Positions 14,336 to 22,235 of a stretch of 25,372 bases of DNA are shown one piece after another. The notes beneath the pieces are model-generated. The model was not told the origin of the DNA. It worked only from the letters and a program-made list of their open reading frames with translations, and made no database searches. The DNA lies in the NCBI GenBank assembly GCA_046050465.1, contig JBJOPS010000037.1, positions 1-25,372 on the forward strand. Reading direction: 5' to 3'. Both the position numbers and the translations under genes were made by a program. Each line of letters starts with the position of its first letter. Positions within the stretch are counted from its first letter, which is position 1. The DNA comes from Egaibacter sp046050465 (lineage in GTDB: Bacteria > Pseudomonadota > Gammaproteobacteria > Burkholderiales > Burkholderiaceae_C).

Positions 14336-14656
14336 ATGGCAAAACTACCCGGCATGACCCGGGTACTTGTCAACAAACCGCAACCGCTCGAAGCACGCTT
14401 CGTGCAGGAGCGCGACCGGGTGCAGGCAGCGTTCGGAAAACGGGTGCGCGACTTCCGCACCGAACAGCAGTTGACGCTGGAGATGCTGGCCGAGAAGGCC
14501 GACTTGCACGAGAACTATGTCGGTGCGGTGGAGCGCGGCAAGCGCAATCTGAGCCTGTACAACGTCTGGCGCTTGGCCAACGGGCTGGGGTTGTCTGTGG
14601 CTGATCTGGTGCAGGACTTACCAGCACGCAAAGCCAAGCGTTCTGCGACCTCATAG
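14336..14656 (+). CDS. XRE-family transcriptional regulator
   Basis: The 106-residue protein has a helix-turn-helix at about residues 32-92: FGKRVRDFRTEQQLTLEMLA, then EKADLHENYVGAVERGKRN with the recognition helix, and a closing LYNVWRLANGLGLSVADLV. A short basic extension precedes and follows it. It is divergent from the envelope cassette at 11605-14239 and probably controls it and itself through the ACTGATAG boxes. It converges on the gene at 14665 with an 8-base gap. An in-frame ATG at 14354 is an alternative start. Confidence 0.88.
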   Translation: MAKLPGMTRVLVNKPQPLEARFVQERDRVQAAFGKRVRDFRTEQQLTLEMLAEKADLHENYVGAVERGKRNLSLYNVWRLANGLGLSVADLVQDLPARKAKRSATS

Positions 14657-14664
14657 GCCAACAG

Positions 14665-15501
14665 TCAGGCTTCGCGCCGGAGTTCTCGTGCGATTTCCTC
14701 AATCAAGCCGTCTGGCACGTCCTTGACCTGCACCGAATAGCGCAGGGCCAGCAGTCGTTGGCGGAGTAGCCGTGTTTGTCTGAACCTCGCGGTCAAAGCC
14801 CTACGCATCGTGTCGCGGTAGAACACCTCCGGCGTTTGGTGACTTTGCAGCGCCTTGCGTAAGGCTAACGGCCAATCGGCAACCTTGGCACTTCGCCACA
14901 CCTGATCGTCCAGGATGATGCACAACGGCGTGGCGGGATGTAACCAGCCAAAGTCCTGCTCAGGTCCATCGACGACGATCTGGCCAATGTCGAAATGCTG
15001 ACCCGGTACGTCCAGTTTGATGCTGCCATCCAGTTCAGGCCGGTAGCTCAGCCAGTAGCAAAGTCCGCTGGCGAAGCGCAGTTCGATACCCCAGGCGGGT
15101 TCACCGTCTGCACGGGATACTTCAACAATGGCGGTCTCGGTCAGCACCATGCCGATGGCAGGCAGCGGCGAGTTCATCCATGTGTGCGAGTACTCCGCGC
15201 TGGGTGGCAGTCCGAACGTGATTGGCAGCACGGTCTTCACGTCTTCACGGTCGCAGGTGGTGATGCGGTAGCCCAGCGAAACCGACTCACCCACAGGCAA
15301 TCCGTACTGGGTGCCCTGCTGGCTGTGGAGGTAGCGCAGCGGTGATGTGCAGATCAGTGCGGCGTTCTCGAACACCATGACCAGCGCCCCGCAGAGCAGC
15401 GGAGCCCCTTTCGGGGCATGGCGTTGTGAGCCGGACTCGCGCCACGGCTCGAACACCTCCACACGTTGCAGGCGCTGACCTGCCAAGGCGGTGTAGTCCA
15501 T
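14665..15501 (-). CDS. Conserved-looking hypothetical protein
   Basis: The 278-residue soluble protein has no motif I recognise. It is beta-rich in its first 200 residues (GIELRFASGLCYWLSYRPEL near 145-165) and ends in an Arg/Leu-rich helical segment (RRALTARFRQTRLLRQRLLA, near 230-250). It has no signal peptide or membrane segment. The ATG at 15501 lies 5 bases after the stop of the frameshifted gene upstream, so the two were once co-translated. Probably an island cargo or maintenance gene. Confidence 0.6.
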   Translation of the reverse strand: MDYTALAGQRLQRVEVFEPWRESGSQRHAPKGAPLLCGALVMVFENAALICTSPLRYLHSQQGTQYGLPVGESVSLGYRITTCDREDVKTVLPITFGLPPSAEYSHTWMNSPLPAIGMVLTETAIVEVSRADGEPAWGIELRFASGLCYWLSYRPELDGSIKLDVPGQHFDIGQIVVDGPEQDFGWLHPATPLCIILDDQVWRSAKVADWPLALRKALQSHQTPEVFYRDTMRRALTARFRQTRLLRQRLLALRYSVQVKDVPDGLIEEIARELRREA

Positions 15502-15506
15502 GGGGC

Positions 15507-16009
15507 TTATTTCGTCGCAGTTTTTTGCATCTGACCTACCCCAACAAACCAAGCCGGGGGCAAACCAGCCAAATCTGCGGTGCCAACACGCAGGTGCAAT
15601 CGGCTATCTGCATGGGGGTACGGGTCCACCACATACGGCTGGGCCGTCTTGCCGTCGGCTGAGGTATTGCGGTGGTAAACAACGCAACGCCCCACTTCCC
15701 AATCAGCATCGTAAGACACACAGGCTATTGCAACTTCTGGCAGATCAGCGTAGCCCTTTGCGCATTCCTTCCAAACAGTAGCAACAAGCCCGTGTGCGGC
15801 CAACAGCTTGGCGATCATGTCACTGTCAATCCACGGAAAGTACGGGCCGGTCTTGGGTAACCCATGGTCTCCGCCTGTCGCATGATCGAGTCCAGCGTCT
15901 TGCCGGTCAGAGTGGCTATGGCCGCGAAGGTATCGTCATGCCGATCTTGCTGAGCAACCCGCTTGAATGCTGGTTGGAATGTTGTCGATGTGGTGGGTGT
16001 CGTTGCCAT
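15507..16009 (-). pseudogene. Island hypothetical gene split by a -1 frameshift
   Basis: Two frames join here. The upstream one (16009-15815, 64 codons) starts at an ATG with GGAGAG 5-6 bases before it and reads FQPAFKRVAQQDRHDDTFAA... to MGYP, then PARTFRGLTVT and a stop. The downstream one (15818-15507, 103 codons) begins MIAKLLAAHGLVATVWKEC. In the downstream frame the codons before its ATG still read KTGPYFPWIDSD, a natural continuation of MGYP. So one base appears missing near 15855-15858 (minus-strand TACCCAAG). The repaired product would be about 167 residues and resembles a small protein family found on integrative elements, of unknown function. The ATGA overlap could still allow the C-terminal part to be made. 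A sequencing error is the alternative. Confidence 0.65.
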
Positions 16010-16042
16010 GAATGCTCTCCTGTGCGTAGGTTAAAAAATGAC

Positions 16043-16190
16043 GCGCACGGCAAAGCCAACCCAGCCAATGACTGAAGCTCAGAACCAAGATGAGGAGAAT
16101 TGCTCTGCAGACCGCAGAGGCTGTGAAGGAGTGCCGTGCGCACTGCCAGCCGCGTGCCGACAACGTCGGGTTTTGTCGCGGTGGCTTTTT
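16043..16190 (+). ncRNA. Candidate structured RNA with own terminator
   Basis: The region divergent from the frameshifted gene holds three stems in order: GCGCACGGCA (16043-16052) with TGCCGTGCGC (16132-16141); CTCTGC-AGACC-GCAGAG (16103-16119) inside it; and a terminator hairpin with T5 (16145-16190). The overlapping 69-codon frame (16038-16247) looks non-coding. A small RNA is possible, but no promoter was identified and the outer stem could be chance. Confidence 0.25.
16145..16190 (+). terminator. Rho-independent terminator-like hairpin
   Basis: GCCAGCCGCG pairs with CGCGGTGGC with one bulged G, and TTTTT follows directly (16186-16190). It would stop plus-strand transcription. No plus-strand gene precedes it, unless the candidate RNA is real. 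The next 120 bases (16191-16312) show nothing else. Confidence 0.5.
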
Positions 16191-16312
16191 CAGTATGACT
16201 CAGGCCAGCGCCAATCGACGCGCATTAGCCAAACCGTAAAACTTTGACTGCCTGCGCGTGGGGCCAAACAACTCCAAGCAGAAGTCAATCGAAAGAGCTA
16301 CCCAGAAAAGAC

Positions 16313-16344
16313 AAAAGCCGTAACGATTGCTCGTTACGGCTTTT
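16313..16344 (-). terminator. Strong bidirectional terminator after the tRNA cluster
   Basis: AAAAGCCGTAACGA and TCGTTACGGCTTTT form a perfect 14-bp stem with a four-base loop, A-run on one side and T-run on the other. It sits about 75 bases past the 3' end of tRNA-Asp and would end the minus-strand gltX/tRNA transcription. It can also insulate the island side. Confidence 0.85.
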
Positions 16345-16418
16345 GATGGTTGCTTTGATAGCAGCAGACTGTTAAAATATAAAAATCTCTTAACAATCAA
16401 CCACTTACAACCAAGTGT

Positions 16419-16495
16419 TGGCGGAGTGGACGGGACTCGAACCCGCGACCCCCGGCGTGACAGGCCGGTATTCTAACCAACTGAACTACCACTCC
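16419..16495 (-). tRNA. tRNA-Asp (GTC)
   Basis: The minus strand folds as a 77-base tRNA: acceptor GGAGTGG/CCACTCC, D-arm, anticodon loop CTGTCAC with anticodon GTC, T-loop GGTTCGAGTCC, discriminator G and encoded CCA. It is intact. Its 3' end faces the accessory region, making it the candidate attachment gene of the island. The 119 bases to the next tRNA hold nothing visible. Confidence 0.97.
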
Positions 16496-16614
16496 TGGTA
16501 GCGGTAACGTTTACTCTTGCGAGTCAAGTTGCAGACCCTTGCAGGCTTGCGGCACGCGACGTTAAGTGCCTGCCTTGTTACCAACTTGTGCCGTTCTGTC
16601 TTGCGACAAAAACC

Positions 16615-16690
16615 TGGCGACCCCACGGGGATTCGAACCCCGGTACTCACCGTGAAAGGGTGATGTCCTAGGCCTCTAGACGATGGGGTC
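16615..16690 (-). tRNA. tRNA-Glu (TTC)
   Basis: A 76-base tRNA on the minus strand: acceptor GACCCCA/TGGGGTC, anticodon loop CTTTCAC with anticodon TTC, T-loop GGTTCGAATCC, discriminator G and encoded CCA. It lies in one line with gltX, whose product charges this tRNA. Confidence 0.97.
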
Positions 16691-16722
16691 AAAACCTTGG
16701 ACTAATCCGTTCTCAGAAACTT

Positions 16723-16798
<76 letters not shown>

Positions 16799-16805
16799 AA
16801 ACCCG

Positions 16806-16837
16806 AAACGCTGCAATTGATACCAATTTCAACGTTT
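16806..16837 (-). other. Hairpin between gltX and tRNA-Ala
   Basis: AAACGCTGCAATTG (16806-16819) and CAATTTCAACGTTT (16824-16837) are inverted repeats with 12 of 14 pairs and a 4-base loop. On the minus strand the T-run after it is short (GTTTCGGGTTT), so it may be a weak terminator, a processing signal before tRNA-Ala, or chance. Confidence 0.4.
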
Positions 16838-16855
16838 TTAATTCCCGAGCCTTCA

Positions 16856-16861
16856 ATTATA
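16856..16861 (-). promoter_or_regulatory. Possible -10 box of the tRNA cluster
   Basis: The minus strand reads TATAAT just after the gltX stop codon, an exact consensus -10 followed by a GC-containing stretch as in many tRNA promoters. The -35 position (TGGGCC, 17 bases upstream) is a poor match. The cluster could instead be read from the gltX operon. Confidence 0.35.
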
Positions 16862-16870
16862 GCCTGAAAT

Positions 16871-18262
16871 TCAGACGCGGCCCAGTCGCGCAATTGCCGT
16901 TTGCCGGTCGAACAGCGCCAGCACAGCATCCAGGGACGGCGTTTGCGGCGTGCCCAGCACCAAAACCCGCACGGGCATCGCCAATTGGGGCATTTTCAGG
17001 CCGGTAGCGGCCAAGACTTCCTTGATTGCCGCTGCGATGGAGGGCTTGTCCCAGGTGCACGACCCCAGCTTTTCCGTCAGCCCTTGCAATGCAGGACGAA
17101 CCGCATCCGTCACGTGTTGTGCCATTTCCGCCGCATCGGGCGTGACGTCCTGATAAAACCTCGCCGCCCAGCCCGCCAGGGCGACGGTTGTGTCACACCG
17201 GTCCTTGAACAACGCACAGATGGCCTCCAGACGGGAATCCGCAGCCACGGTCACAGGATCAGGTTGCCAGGACAACTGGCTGGAAACCAGTTGCGCCAGT
17301 CGTTGGTTGTCGGCGTGCTTGATGTAGTGCGCATTCACCCATAACAGTTTGGCCGGGTCCCACTGCGCCGGGCTTTTGTTCAGGTGACTGCCATCAAACC
17401 AGCTCACCAGTTGCTCACGGGTGAACAACTCTTCGTCACCATGGCTCCAGCCCAGACGGGCCAGGTAGTTCAACATGGCCTCGGGCAGATAACCACCCTC
17501 TTCGTACGCCGTCACGCTGACGGCGCCACGCCGTTTGGACAGCTTCTGACCATCGTCACCCAGAATCACCGGGCAATGCCCAAACTGTGGCAACGGAGCG
17601 CCCAGCGCATGGAACATGTTGATCTGCCACGGTGTGTTGTTGATGTGTTCATCACCGCGAAACACATGGCTGATCTGCATGTCCCAATCATCCACCACCA
17701 CGGCAAAGTTATAGGTCGGAATGCCATCTGTGCGCACGATGATGAGATCGTCAATCTCACGGTTGCTGATGGTGATGGGGCCCTTGACCAGATCGTTCCA
17801 GGTTACCTCACCATCCAGTGGATTGCAAAATCGGACTACTGGCAATACGCCTTGCGGAACGGGGGGCAGGGTCTTGCCTGGCTCGGGCCGCCAGCGGCCG
17901 TCGTACAGCGTTTTTTCGCCTTTGGCCCGCTTCGCTTCGCGCGTCGCTTCCAGTTCTTCGGGCGTGCTGTAGCAGTGATAGGCCTTGCCCTCGGCAATCA
18001 GACGGTCAACCACTTCTTTGTAGCGCTCCAGGCGCTGCATCTGATAAATGGGGCCTTCGTCGTAGTCCAGCCCAAGCCAGCGCATGGATGCCAGAATCTG
18101 ATCGACGGAGTCCTGCGTGGAGCGCGCTACGTCGGTGTCTTCAATGCGCAACACAAACTGTCCGCCGTGGTGGCGGGCGTAGGCCCAGGAGTACAGGGCG
18201 GTGCGGGCAGTACCCAGATGAAGAAAGCCTGTCGGCGAGGGAGCGATGCGGGTTCTGATCAT
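16871..18262 (-). CDS. gltX: Glutamate--tRNA ligase
   Basis: This 463-residue class I synthetase attaches glutamate to tRNA-Glu in the cytoplasm. The ATP-binding motif appears as PSPTGFLHLG (8-17), a HLGT variant of HIGH, and the second signature as KLSKR (240-244). RIEDTD (39-44) and FRGDEHINNTPWQ (201-213) are further GluRS blocks. The length matches bacterial GltX. It starts 3 bases after the metZ stop and is the last protein gene of the folC-purF operon, followed on the same strand by three tRNAs including its own substrate. Confidence 0.97.
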   Translation of the reverse strand: MIRTRIAPSPTGFLHLGTARTALYSWAYARHHGGQFVLRIEDTDVARSTQDSVDQILASMRWLGLDYDEGPIYQMQRLERYKEVVDRLIAEGKAYHCYSTPEELEATREAKRAKGEKTLYDGRWRPEPGKTLPPVPQGVLPVVRFCNPLDGEVTWNDLVKGPITISNREIDDLIIVRTDGIPTYNFAVVVDDWDMQISHVFRGDEHINNTPWQINMFHALGAPLPQFGHCPVILGDDGQKLSKRRGAVSVTAYEEGGYLPEAMLNYLARLGWSHGDEELFTREQLVSWFDGSHLNKSPAQWDPAKLLWVNAHYIKHADNQRLAQLVSSQLSWQPDPVTVAADSRLEAICALFKDRCDTTVALAGWAARFYQDVTPDAAEMAQHVTDAVRPALQGLTEKLGSCTWDKPSIAAAIKEVLAATGLKMPQLAMPVRVLVLGTPQTPSLDAVLALFDRQTAIARLGRV

Positions 18263-18265
18263 GAA

Positions 18266-19480
18266 TTATTTCAACGTATCCAGTCCACGCAACAAATCAG
18301 CCTTCATGTCGTCGGAATGTTCCAGACCTACAGCCATACGGATAAGGCCCTGGCCAATGCCGGCGGCCTGGCGCTGATCTTCGGACAGCTTGCCGTGCGA
18401 GGTGCTGGCAGCATGCGTGAGCAGGGTTTTGGTGTCCCCCAGATTGGTACACAGCGACAGGGTTTGCAAACTGTCCAGCACGTGGAAAGCGCCGGCGCGC
18501 GCGCTTTGCGGCGTAGTGGCTTTCACGTCAAACGACAGCACTGCGCCGCCCAGACCCGACATCTGCTTCATGGACAGCTCATGTTGGGGATGATTTACCA
18601 GACCAGGGTAATACACGCGGGAAACTTTCGGGTGCTGCTCCAGCCACAGGGCCAGTTCGTGCGCTCGGGCACTTTGCGCGCGCATGCGAATGTCCAGCGT
18701 TTCCATGCCCTTGAGCACGACCCAGGCATTGAAGGGCGACAGCACCATGCCACCATTTTTTTGTACCGGTAAAAACTTTTCCTGAATCATTTGCTCACTG
18801 GCGCACAAGGCACCGGCCATGACGCGGCCCTGTCCGTCCAGGTATTTGGTGCCGGAGTGCATGACGATATCTGCACCCATCGCAACCGGCCGCTGCAAGA
18901 TGGGCGTGGCGAAGCAGTTGTCCACCGCCAACAGAGCCCCTGCGTTGTGCGCCAGGTCTGCCAGCGCGGCAATGTCGCACACGGCAGTCAAGGGGTTGGT
19001 GGGCGTTTCAGCAAACAGAATTTTGGTATTGGGGCGAATCGCCGCTTTCCACGCTGCCAGATCGCTTTGCGGCACGATGGAAGACTCCACACCAAAGCGC
19101 GCAAATTCAGTGCCAATGAGCTTGATGGTGGAGCCAAACATGCTTTGCGAGTAAATCACGTGGTCGCCCGACTTGAGCAGGCTGAACAGCATCAACATGA
19201 TGGCTGCCATGCCGGTCGATGTGGCAATGGCAGCTTCCGTTTCTTCCATCGCAGCCAGGCGCATCTCAAAGCTGGTCACCGTGGGGTTGCCCGAGCGAGC
19301 ATAGGTGTAACCCTCTTCGTCACCGGCAAAGCGCCGCGCCGAGGCTTCGGCCGAGGGCTGCACATAACCACTGGTGAGGTACAGCGCCTCCGAGTTCTCA
19401 CCGTACTGGCTTCGCTCCACGGCCACGCGCACGGCCAGGGTGTCCCGGTGCAGATTGTCAGGTAATTTCTTCAAAGTCAT
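18266..19480 (-). CDS. metZ: O-succinylhomoserine sulfhydrylase
   Basis: This 404-residue PLP enzyme of the Cys/Met metabolism family makes homocysteine from O-succinylhomoserine and sulfide. The PLP lysine is Lys212 in HSGTKYLDGQGR; other family blocks are YARSGNPT (60-67), ATSTGMAAI (86-94) and ETPTNP (158-163). The length and the DGQGR sequence fit MetZ better than cystathionine gamma-synthase; MetB-like activity is the main alternative. In Burkholderiales metZ commonly follows purF, as here, with a 15-base gap, and gltX starts 3 bases downstream. Confidence 0.93.
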   Translation of the reverse strand: MTLKKLPDNLHRDTLAVRVAVERSQYGENSEALYLTSGYVQPSAEASARRFAGDEEGYTYARSGNPTVTSFEMRLAAMEETEAAIATSTGMAAIMLMLFSLLKSGDHVIYSQSMFGSTIKLIGTEFARFGVESSIVPQSDLAAWKAAIRPNTKILFAETPTNPLTAVCDIAALADLAHNAGALLAVDNCFATPILQRPVAMGADIVMHSGTKYLDGQGRVMAGALCASEQMIQEKFLPVQKNGGMVLSPFNAWVVLKGMETLDIRMRAQSARAHELALWLEQHPKVSRVYYPGLVNHPQHELSMKQMSGLGGAVLSFDVKATTPQSARAGAFHVLDSLQTLSLCTNLGDTKTLLTHAASTSHGKLSEDQRQAAGIGQGLIRMAVGLEHSDDMKADLLRGLDTLK

Positions 19481-19495
19481 TATTTCAAGGCTGAG

Positions 19496-20995
19496 TCAGT
19501 CAGCGTGGTTGGGCAATGCCAGGCGGGAGGCGTCTTCCTCGTTTTCATCGACACTGACCCGGCTTTCGTTCAACCGCGTGATGTCATCAAAGGAGATATC
19601 CCCGGTGACATACACACCATCAAAGCAGGACGCGTCAAACCCATCCAGTTTGGCATTAAGCGAGCCAATGGCCTTTTTCATGCCGTCCACATCCTGGTAA
19701 ATCAGCGCGTCACAACCGATGATCTCGCGAATCTCATCCACGGTGCGGTTGTGGGCCACCAGCTCGTCAGCAGTTGGCATGTCGATGCCGTACACGTTGG
19801 GGTAACGCACCGGCGGCGCCGCACTGGCCAGATAGACCTTGCGGGCACCGGCGTCCCGAGCCATCTGCACAATCTCCCGGGAAGTGGTGCCGCGCACGAT
19901 GGAGTCATCGACCAGCAACACGTTGCGGCCCTTGAACTCGCTGGCAATCACGTTGAGTTTCTGGCGAACAGATTTTTTGCGAACGGCATGCCCCGGCATG
20001 ATGAAGGTGCGTCCCACGTAGCGGTTTTTCACAAAGCCTTCGCGATAAGGCAAACCCAGCAACTGAGCGAGCTGGGCAGCGCTGGGCCGGCTGGACTCGG
20101 GGATCGGAATCACCACGTCAATTTCATTGGGCGGCACCGTGGAGATGACACGCTTGGCCAATGTCTGGCCCAGGTTCAGGCGGGCCTGGTAGACGGAAAT
20201 ATTGTCCATCACCGAATCCGGTCGGGCCAGGTAAACAAATTCAAAAATGCACGGCTTCAGAACCGGCTGGTCAGCACATTGCTGGCTGTACACCTTGCCC
20301 TGCAGATCGATGAAAACCGCTTCGCCCGGCGAGATGTTTCGCTCAAACATATGCGACGTGCCCTCCAGCGCCACCGACTCGCTGGCCAGCATCACGGTGC
20401 CGTCGCCACGGCCCATGCACAGCGGCCGAATGCCAAACGGATCGCGAAATGCCAGCACACCATGCCCGGCAATCAGTGCGATGACCGAGTAGGAACCTTT
20501 TACACGCCGATGCACGTTGCGCACAGCTGCAAACAGGTCGTCGGGCTGCAAGGGCAGGCCGCGCGTGGTGCGCTCAATCTCATGCGCCAGCACGTTGAGC
20601 AACACCTCGGAGTCGCTTTCGGTGTTGATGTGGCGGTGATCCGTGCTGAACAGCTCGGATTTGAGCGCATGCGCGTTGGTCAGGTTGCCGTTGTGCACCA
20701 GCACAATGCCAAACGGCGCATTCACATAAAACGGCTGGGCCTCTTCTTCGCTATAGGCGTTGCCCGCCGTGGGGTAACGCACCTGCCCCAGGCCGCAGTT
20801 ACCCGGAAGCGCACGCATGTTGCGCGTGCGAAAAACATCCTTCACCAGCCCCTTGGCCTTGTGCATGAAGAACTTGCGCTCCTGCTGCGTGACGATGCCC
20901 GCTGCGTCCTGACCACGATGCTGCAACAGCAGCAAAGCGTCATAGATCAGCTGATTGACGGGTACGTTACTGACAACCCCAACGATTCCACACAT
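19496..20995 (-). CDS. purF: Amidophosphoribosyltransferase
   Basis: The 499-residue enzyme catalyses the first committed step of purine synthesis, making phosphoribosylamine from PRPP and glutamine. Cys2 (MCGIVGVVS) is the glutaminase nucleophile after Met removal; RYPTAGNAYSEEEAQPF (73-89) and HNGNLTNA (101-108) belong to the same domain. The PRPP loop is VDDSIVRGTT (362-371). Length and motifs are complete. Its start codon overlaps the cvpA stop by one base (TAATG), so the two are translationally coupled, the same order as in E. coli. Confidence 0.97.
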   Translation of the reverse strand: MCGIVGVVSNVPVNQLIYDALLLLQHRGQDAAGIVTQQERKFFMHKAKGLVKDVFRTRNMRALPGNCGLGQVRYPTAGNAYSEEEAQPFYVNAPFGIVLVHNGNLTNAHALKSELFSTDHRHINTESDSEVLLNVLAHEIERTTRGLPLQPDDLFAAVRNVHRRVKGSYSVIALIAGHGVLAFRDPFGIRPLCMGRGDGTVMLASESVALEGTSHMFERNISPGEAVFIDLQGKVYSQQCADQPVLKPCIFEFVYLARPDSVMDNISVYQARLNLGQTLAKRVISTVPPNEIDVVIPIPESSRPSAAQLAQLLGLPYREGFVKNRYVGRTFIMPGHAVRKKSVRQKLNVIASEFKGRNVLLVDDSIVRGTTSREIVQMARDAGARKVYLASAAPPVRYPNVYGIDMPTADELVAHNRTVDEIREIIGCDALIYQDVDGMKKAIGSLNAKLDGFDASCFDGVYVTGDISFDDITRLNESRVSVDENEEDASRLALPNHAD

Positions 20996-21480
20996 TATGG
21001 TAAGTACTTTCCAAATTCAACAGGCAACACCGGTTTCAAACCCTTGAGCGCGATGGTGGACAAATTGGCACCCACGGATTCCTGCCACCAGGCCGCCGTT
21101 TTCAGCGGTGTCATTTGCACCACCACCGTCGCAGCCAGCAGCAGCACCAGCCCGCGCAACAGGCCAAACACAGCCCCCAGCGCACGATCGGCAGGCCGCA
21201 TGCCCACGGACTCGATCAATTTTTTGATCAGCCATGCCGCAAGCCCACCGGCAAACACCACGCCCACAAACACCACTACAAAACCCGCCGCATAACGAAC
21301 CGCTTCACCGGCTCCCGACATGGGCAATTTTTCCGCTACATCCGGCGCAAACCACTGGGCAGCCACGAATGCAGCCACCCAGCTCAGCGCCGATATCACT
21401 TCGTAAACCAGCCCACGCCAGGCGCCGAGTAACAGGGAACCCAGCAACACCACCAGAAAAATCCAGTCCAGCGCAGTCAT
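20995..21480 (-). CDS. cvpA: CvpA family inner-membrane protein
   Basis: The 161-residue protein has four hydrophobic segments (about 5-20, 23-45, 62-86 and 100-122) with the CvpA block GAWRGLVYEVISALSWVAAF at 19-38 and RALGAVFGLLRGLVLL near 99-114. CvpA is named for colicin V production and is needed for envelope stress tolerance in some bacteria; its biochemical role is unclear. It lies between dedD and purF, as in E. coli, with a 13-base gap upstream and a one-base overlap with purF. Confidence 0.92.
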   Translation of the reverse strand: MTALDWIFLVVLLGSLLLGAWRGLVYEVISALSWVAAFVAAQWFAPDVAEKLPMSGAGEAVRYAAGFVVVFVGVVFAGGLAAWLIKKLIESVGMRPADRALGAVFGLLRGLVLLLAATVVVQMTPLKTAAWWQESVGANLSTIALKGLKPVLPVEFGKYLP

Positions 21481-21493
21481 GTACAGCCCGACA

Positions 21494-22225
21494 TCACAGC
21501 GTCAACACAGCTGCCGACAAATCGAGTTTCTTGATTTTTTCCGCCGCCTGGTCAGCCTCCGCGCGCCCGGCAAAGGGACCGACACGTACCCGGATGCGGC
21601 GACCATCTTTCGTCTCAACCACCTGCGTATAGGTTTTGAGCCCTGCTTTTTCCACCTTCAGTCGGGCTTCGCGGGCCTTGGCAGCGTCGGCAAACGCACC
21701 CACCTGGACGACGAAACGGCCACCTGTTGCAGCCAGCTCCTTGGCTACAACATCCTTGCCCTCCAGAAGTGCCTTGGCTTTGGCACTCTCTGTTGGCTTC
21801 ACTGCTACGGGCGTTTCGACTGGCTTGGGCTCGGATTTTTTGGCAACTGCAGGTGCTTCAGAAGCTGCCATGGACGGTTTAGGTGGCTTTTCAATGGGTG
21901 CAGCGGCTTCAGGCACCGGGGCTGGGGCCGGTGCAGGGGCCACAGCCACCGGTTTTGCTGGCGCAGAAGCTACTGCGGCGGATGGTGCGGGTACAGGCGG
22001 AACAACCAGAGGCTTGACCTTGTTCCTGTCCGGAATGTCGATCGGAATATCGACCGCAATAGGCCGCGGTTGATTGTCAAACAGCAAAGGAAAGCCAATC
22101 ACACCGGCCAGAACCAGCACGGCGGCGCCAATCAGTCGGTGTTTGGCACGCTTGCGCATAACCTCGAGGCTGTCGGGCGAAACGGACGGGTCGACAGTGC
22201 TTGACCAGAACTTGAAAAAAGCCAT
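21494..22225 (-). CDS. dedD: SPOR-domain cell-division protein
   Basis: The 243-residue protein has a short cytoplasmic N-terminus, one membrane segment (LIGAAVLVLAGVIGFPLLF, near 31-49), and a long Pro/Ala/Lys-rich low-complexity periplasmic linker. A C-terminal SPOR domain follows (about 168-243: RFVVQVGAFADAAKAREARL, then RVRVGPF). SPOR domains bind denuded peptidoglycan at the division septum. The folC-dedD-cvpA-purF order supports the name. It starts 10 bases after folC stops. Confidence 0.9.
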   Translation of the reverse strand: MAFFKFWSSTVDPSVSPDSLEVMRKRAKHRLIGAAVLVLAGVIGFPLLFDNQPRPIAVDIPIDIPDRNKVKPLVVPPVPAPSAAVASAPAKPVAVAPAPAPAPVPEAAAPIEKPPKPSMAASEAPAVAKKSEPKPVETPVAVKPTESAKAKALLEGKDVVAKELAATGGRFVVQVGAFADAAKAREARLKVEKAGLKTYTQVVETKDGRRIRVRVGPFAGRAEADQAAEKIKKLDLSAAVLTL

Positions 22226-22235
22226 GTATGTGGAC

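Larger units (their letters stand above)
1..16312. mobile_element. Putative genomic island (left end outside window)
   Basis: This stretch holds a tyrosine recombinase, a phage-type replication initiator, an ABC-3C operon, a restriction-modification pair, several XRE regulators and hypothetical genes, and no recognisable housekeeping gene. It stops where the tRNA-Asp gene begins, with the tRNA 3' end facing it. tRNA 3' ends are the usual targets of tyrosine recombinases. I found no second copy of the tRNA-Asp 3' end between 1 and 16,418, so the other boundary must lie left of the window, or the recombinase used a different site. Mosaic or nested elements are equally possible. The exact right boundary is not known. 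Confidence 0.55.

Noticed and set aside
16038..16247. 69-codon plus-strand frame
   Set aside because: It runs through a terminator hairpin and lacks any recognisable protein pattern; treated as part of a possible structured RNA region instead.
17384..18772. 462-codon plus-strand open frame opposite gltX and metZ
   Set aside because: Antisense shadow spanning two certain genes; composition is unlike a real protein and no family is recognised.
19505..21295. 596-codon plus-strand open frame opposite purF and cvpA
   Set aside because: It lies wholly antisense to purF and cvpA, whose protein motifs are unmistakable. Its translation is Arg/His/Gln-rich, typical of the shadow of GC-rich genes.
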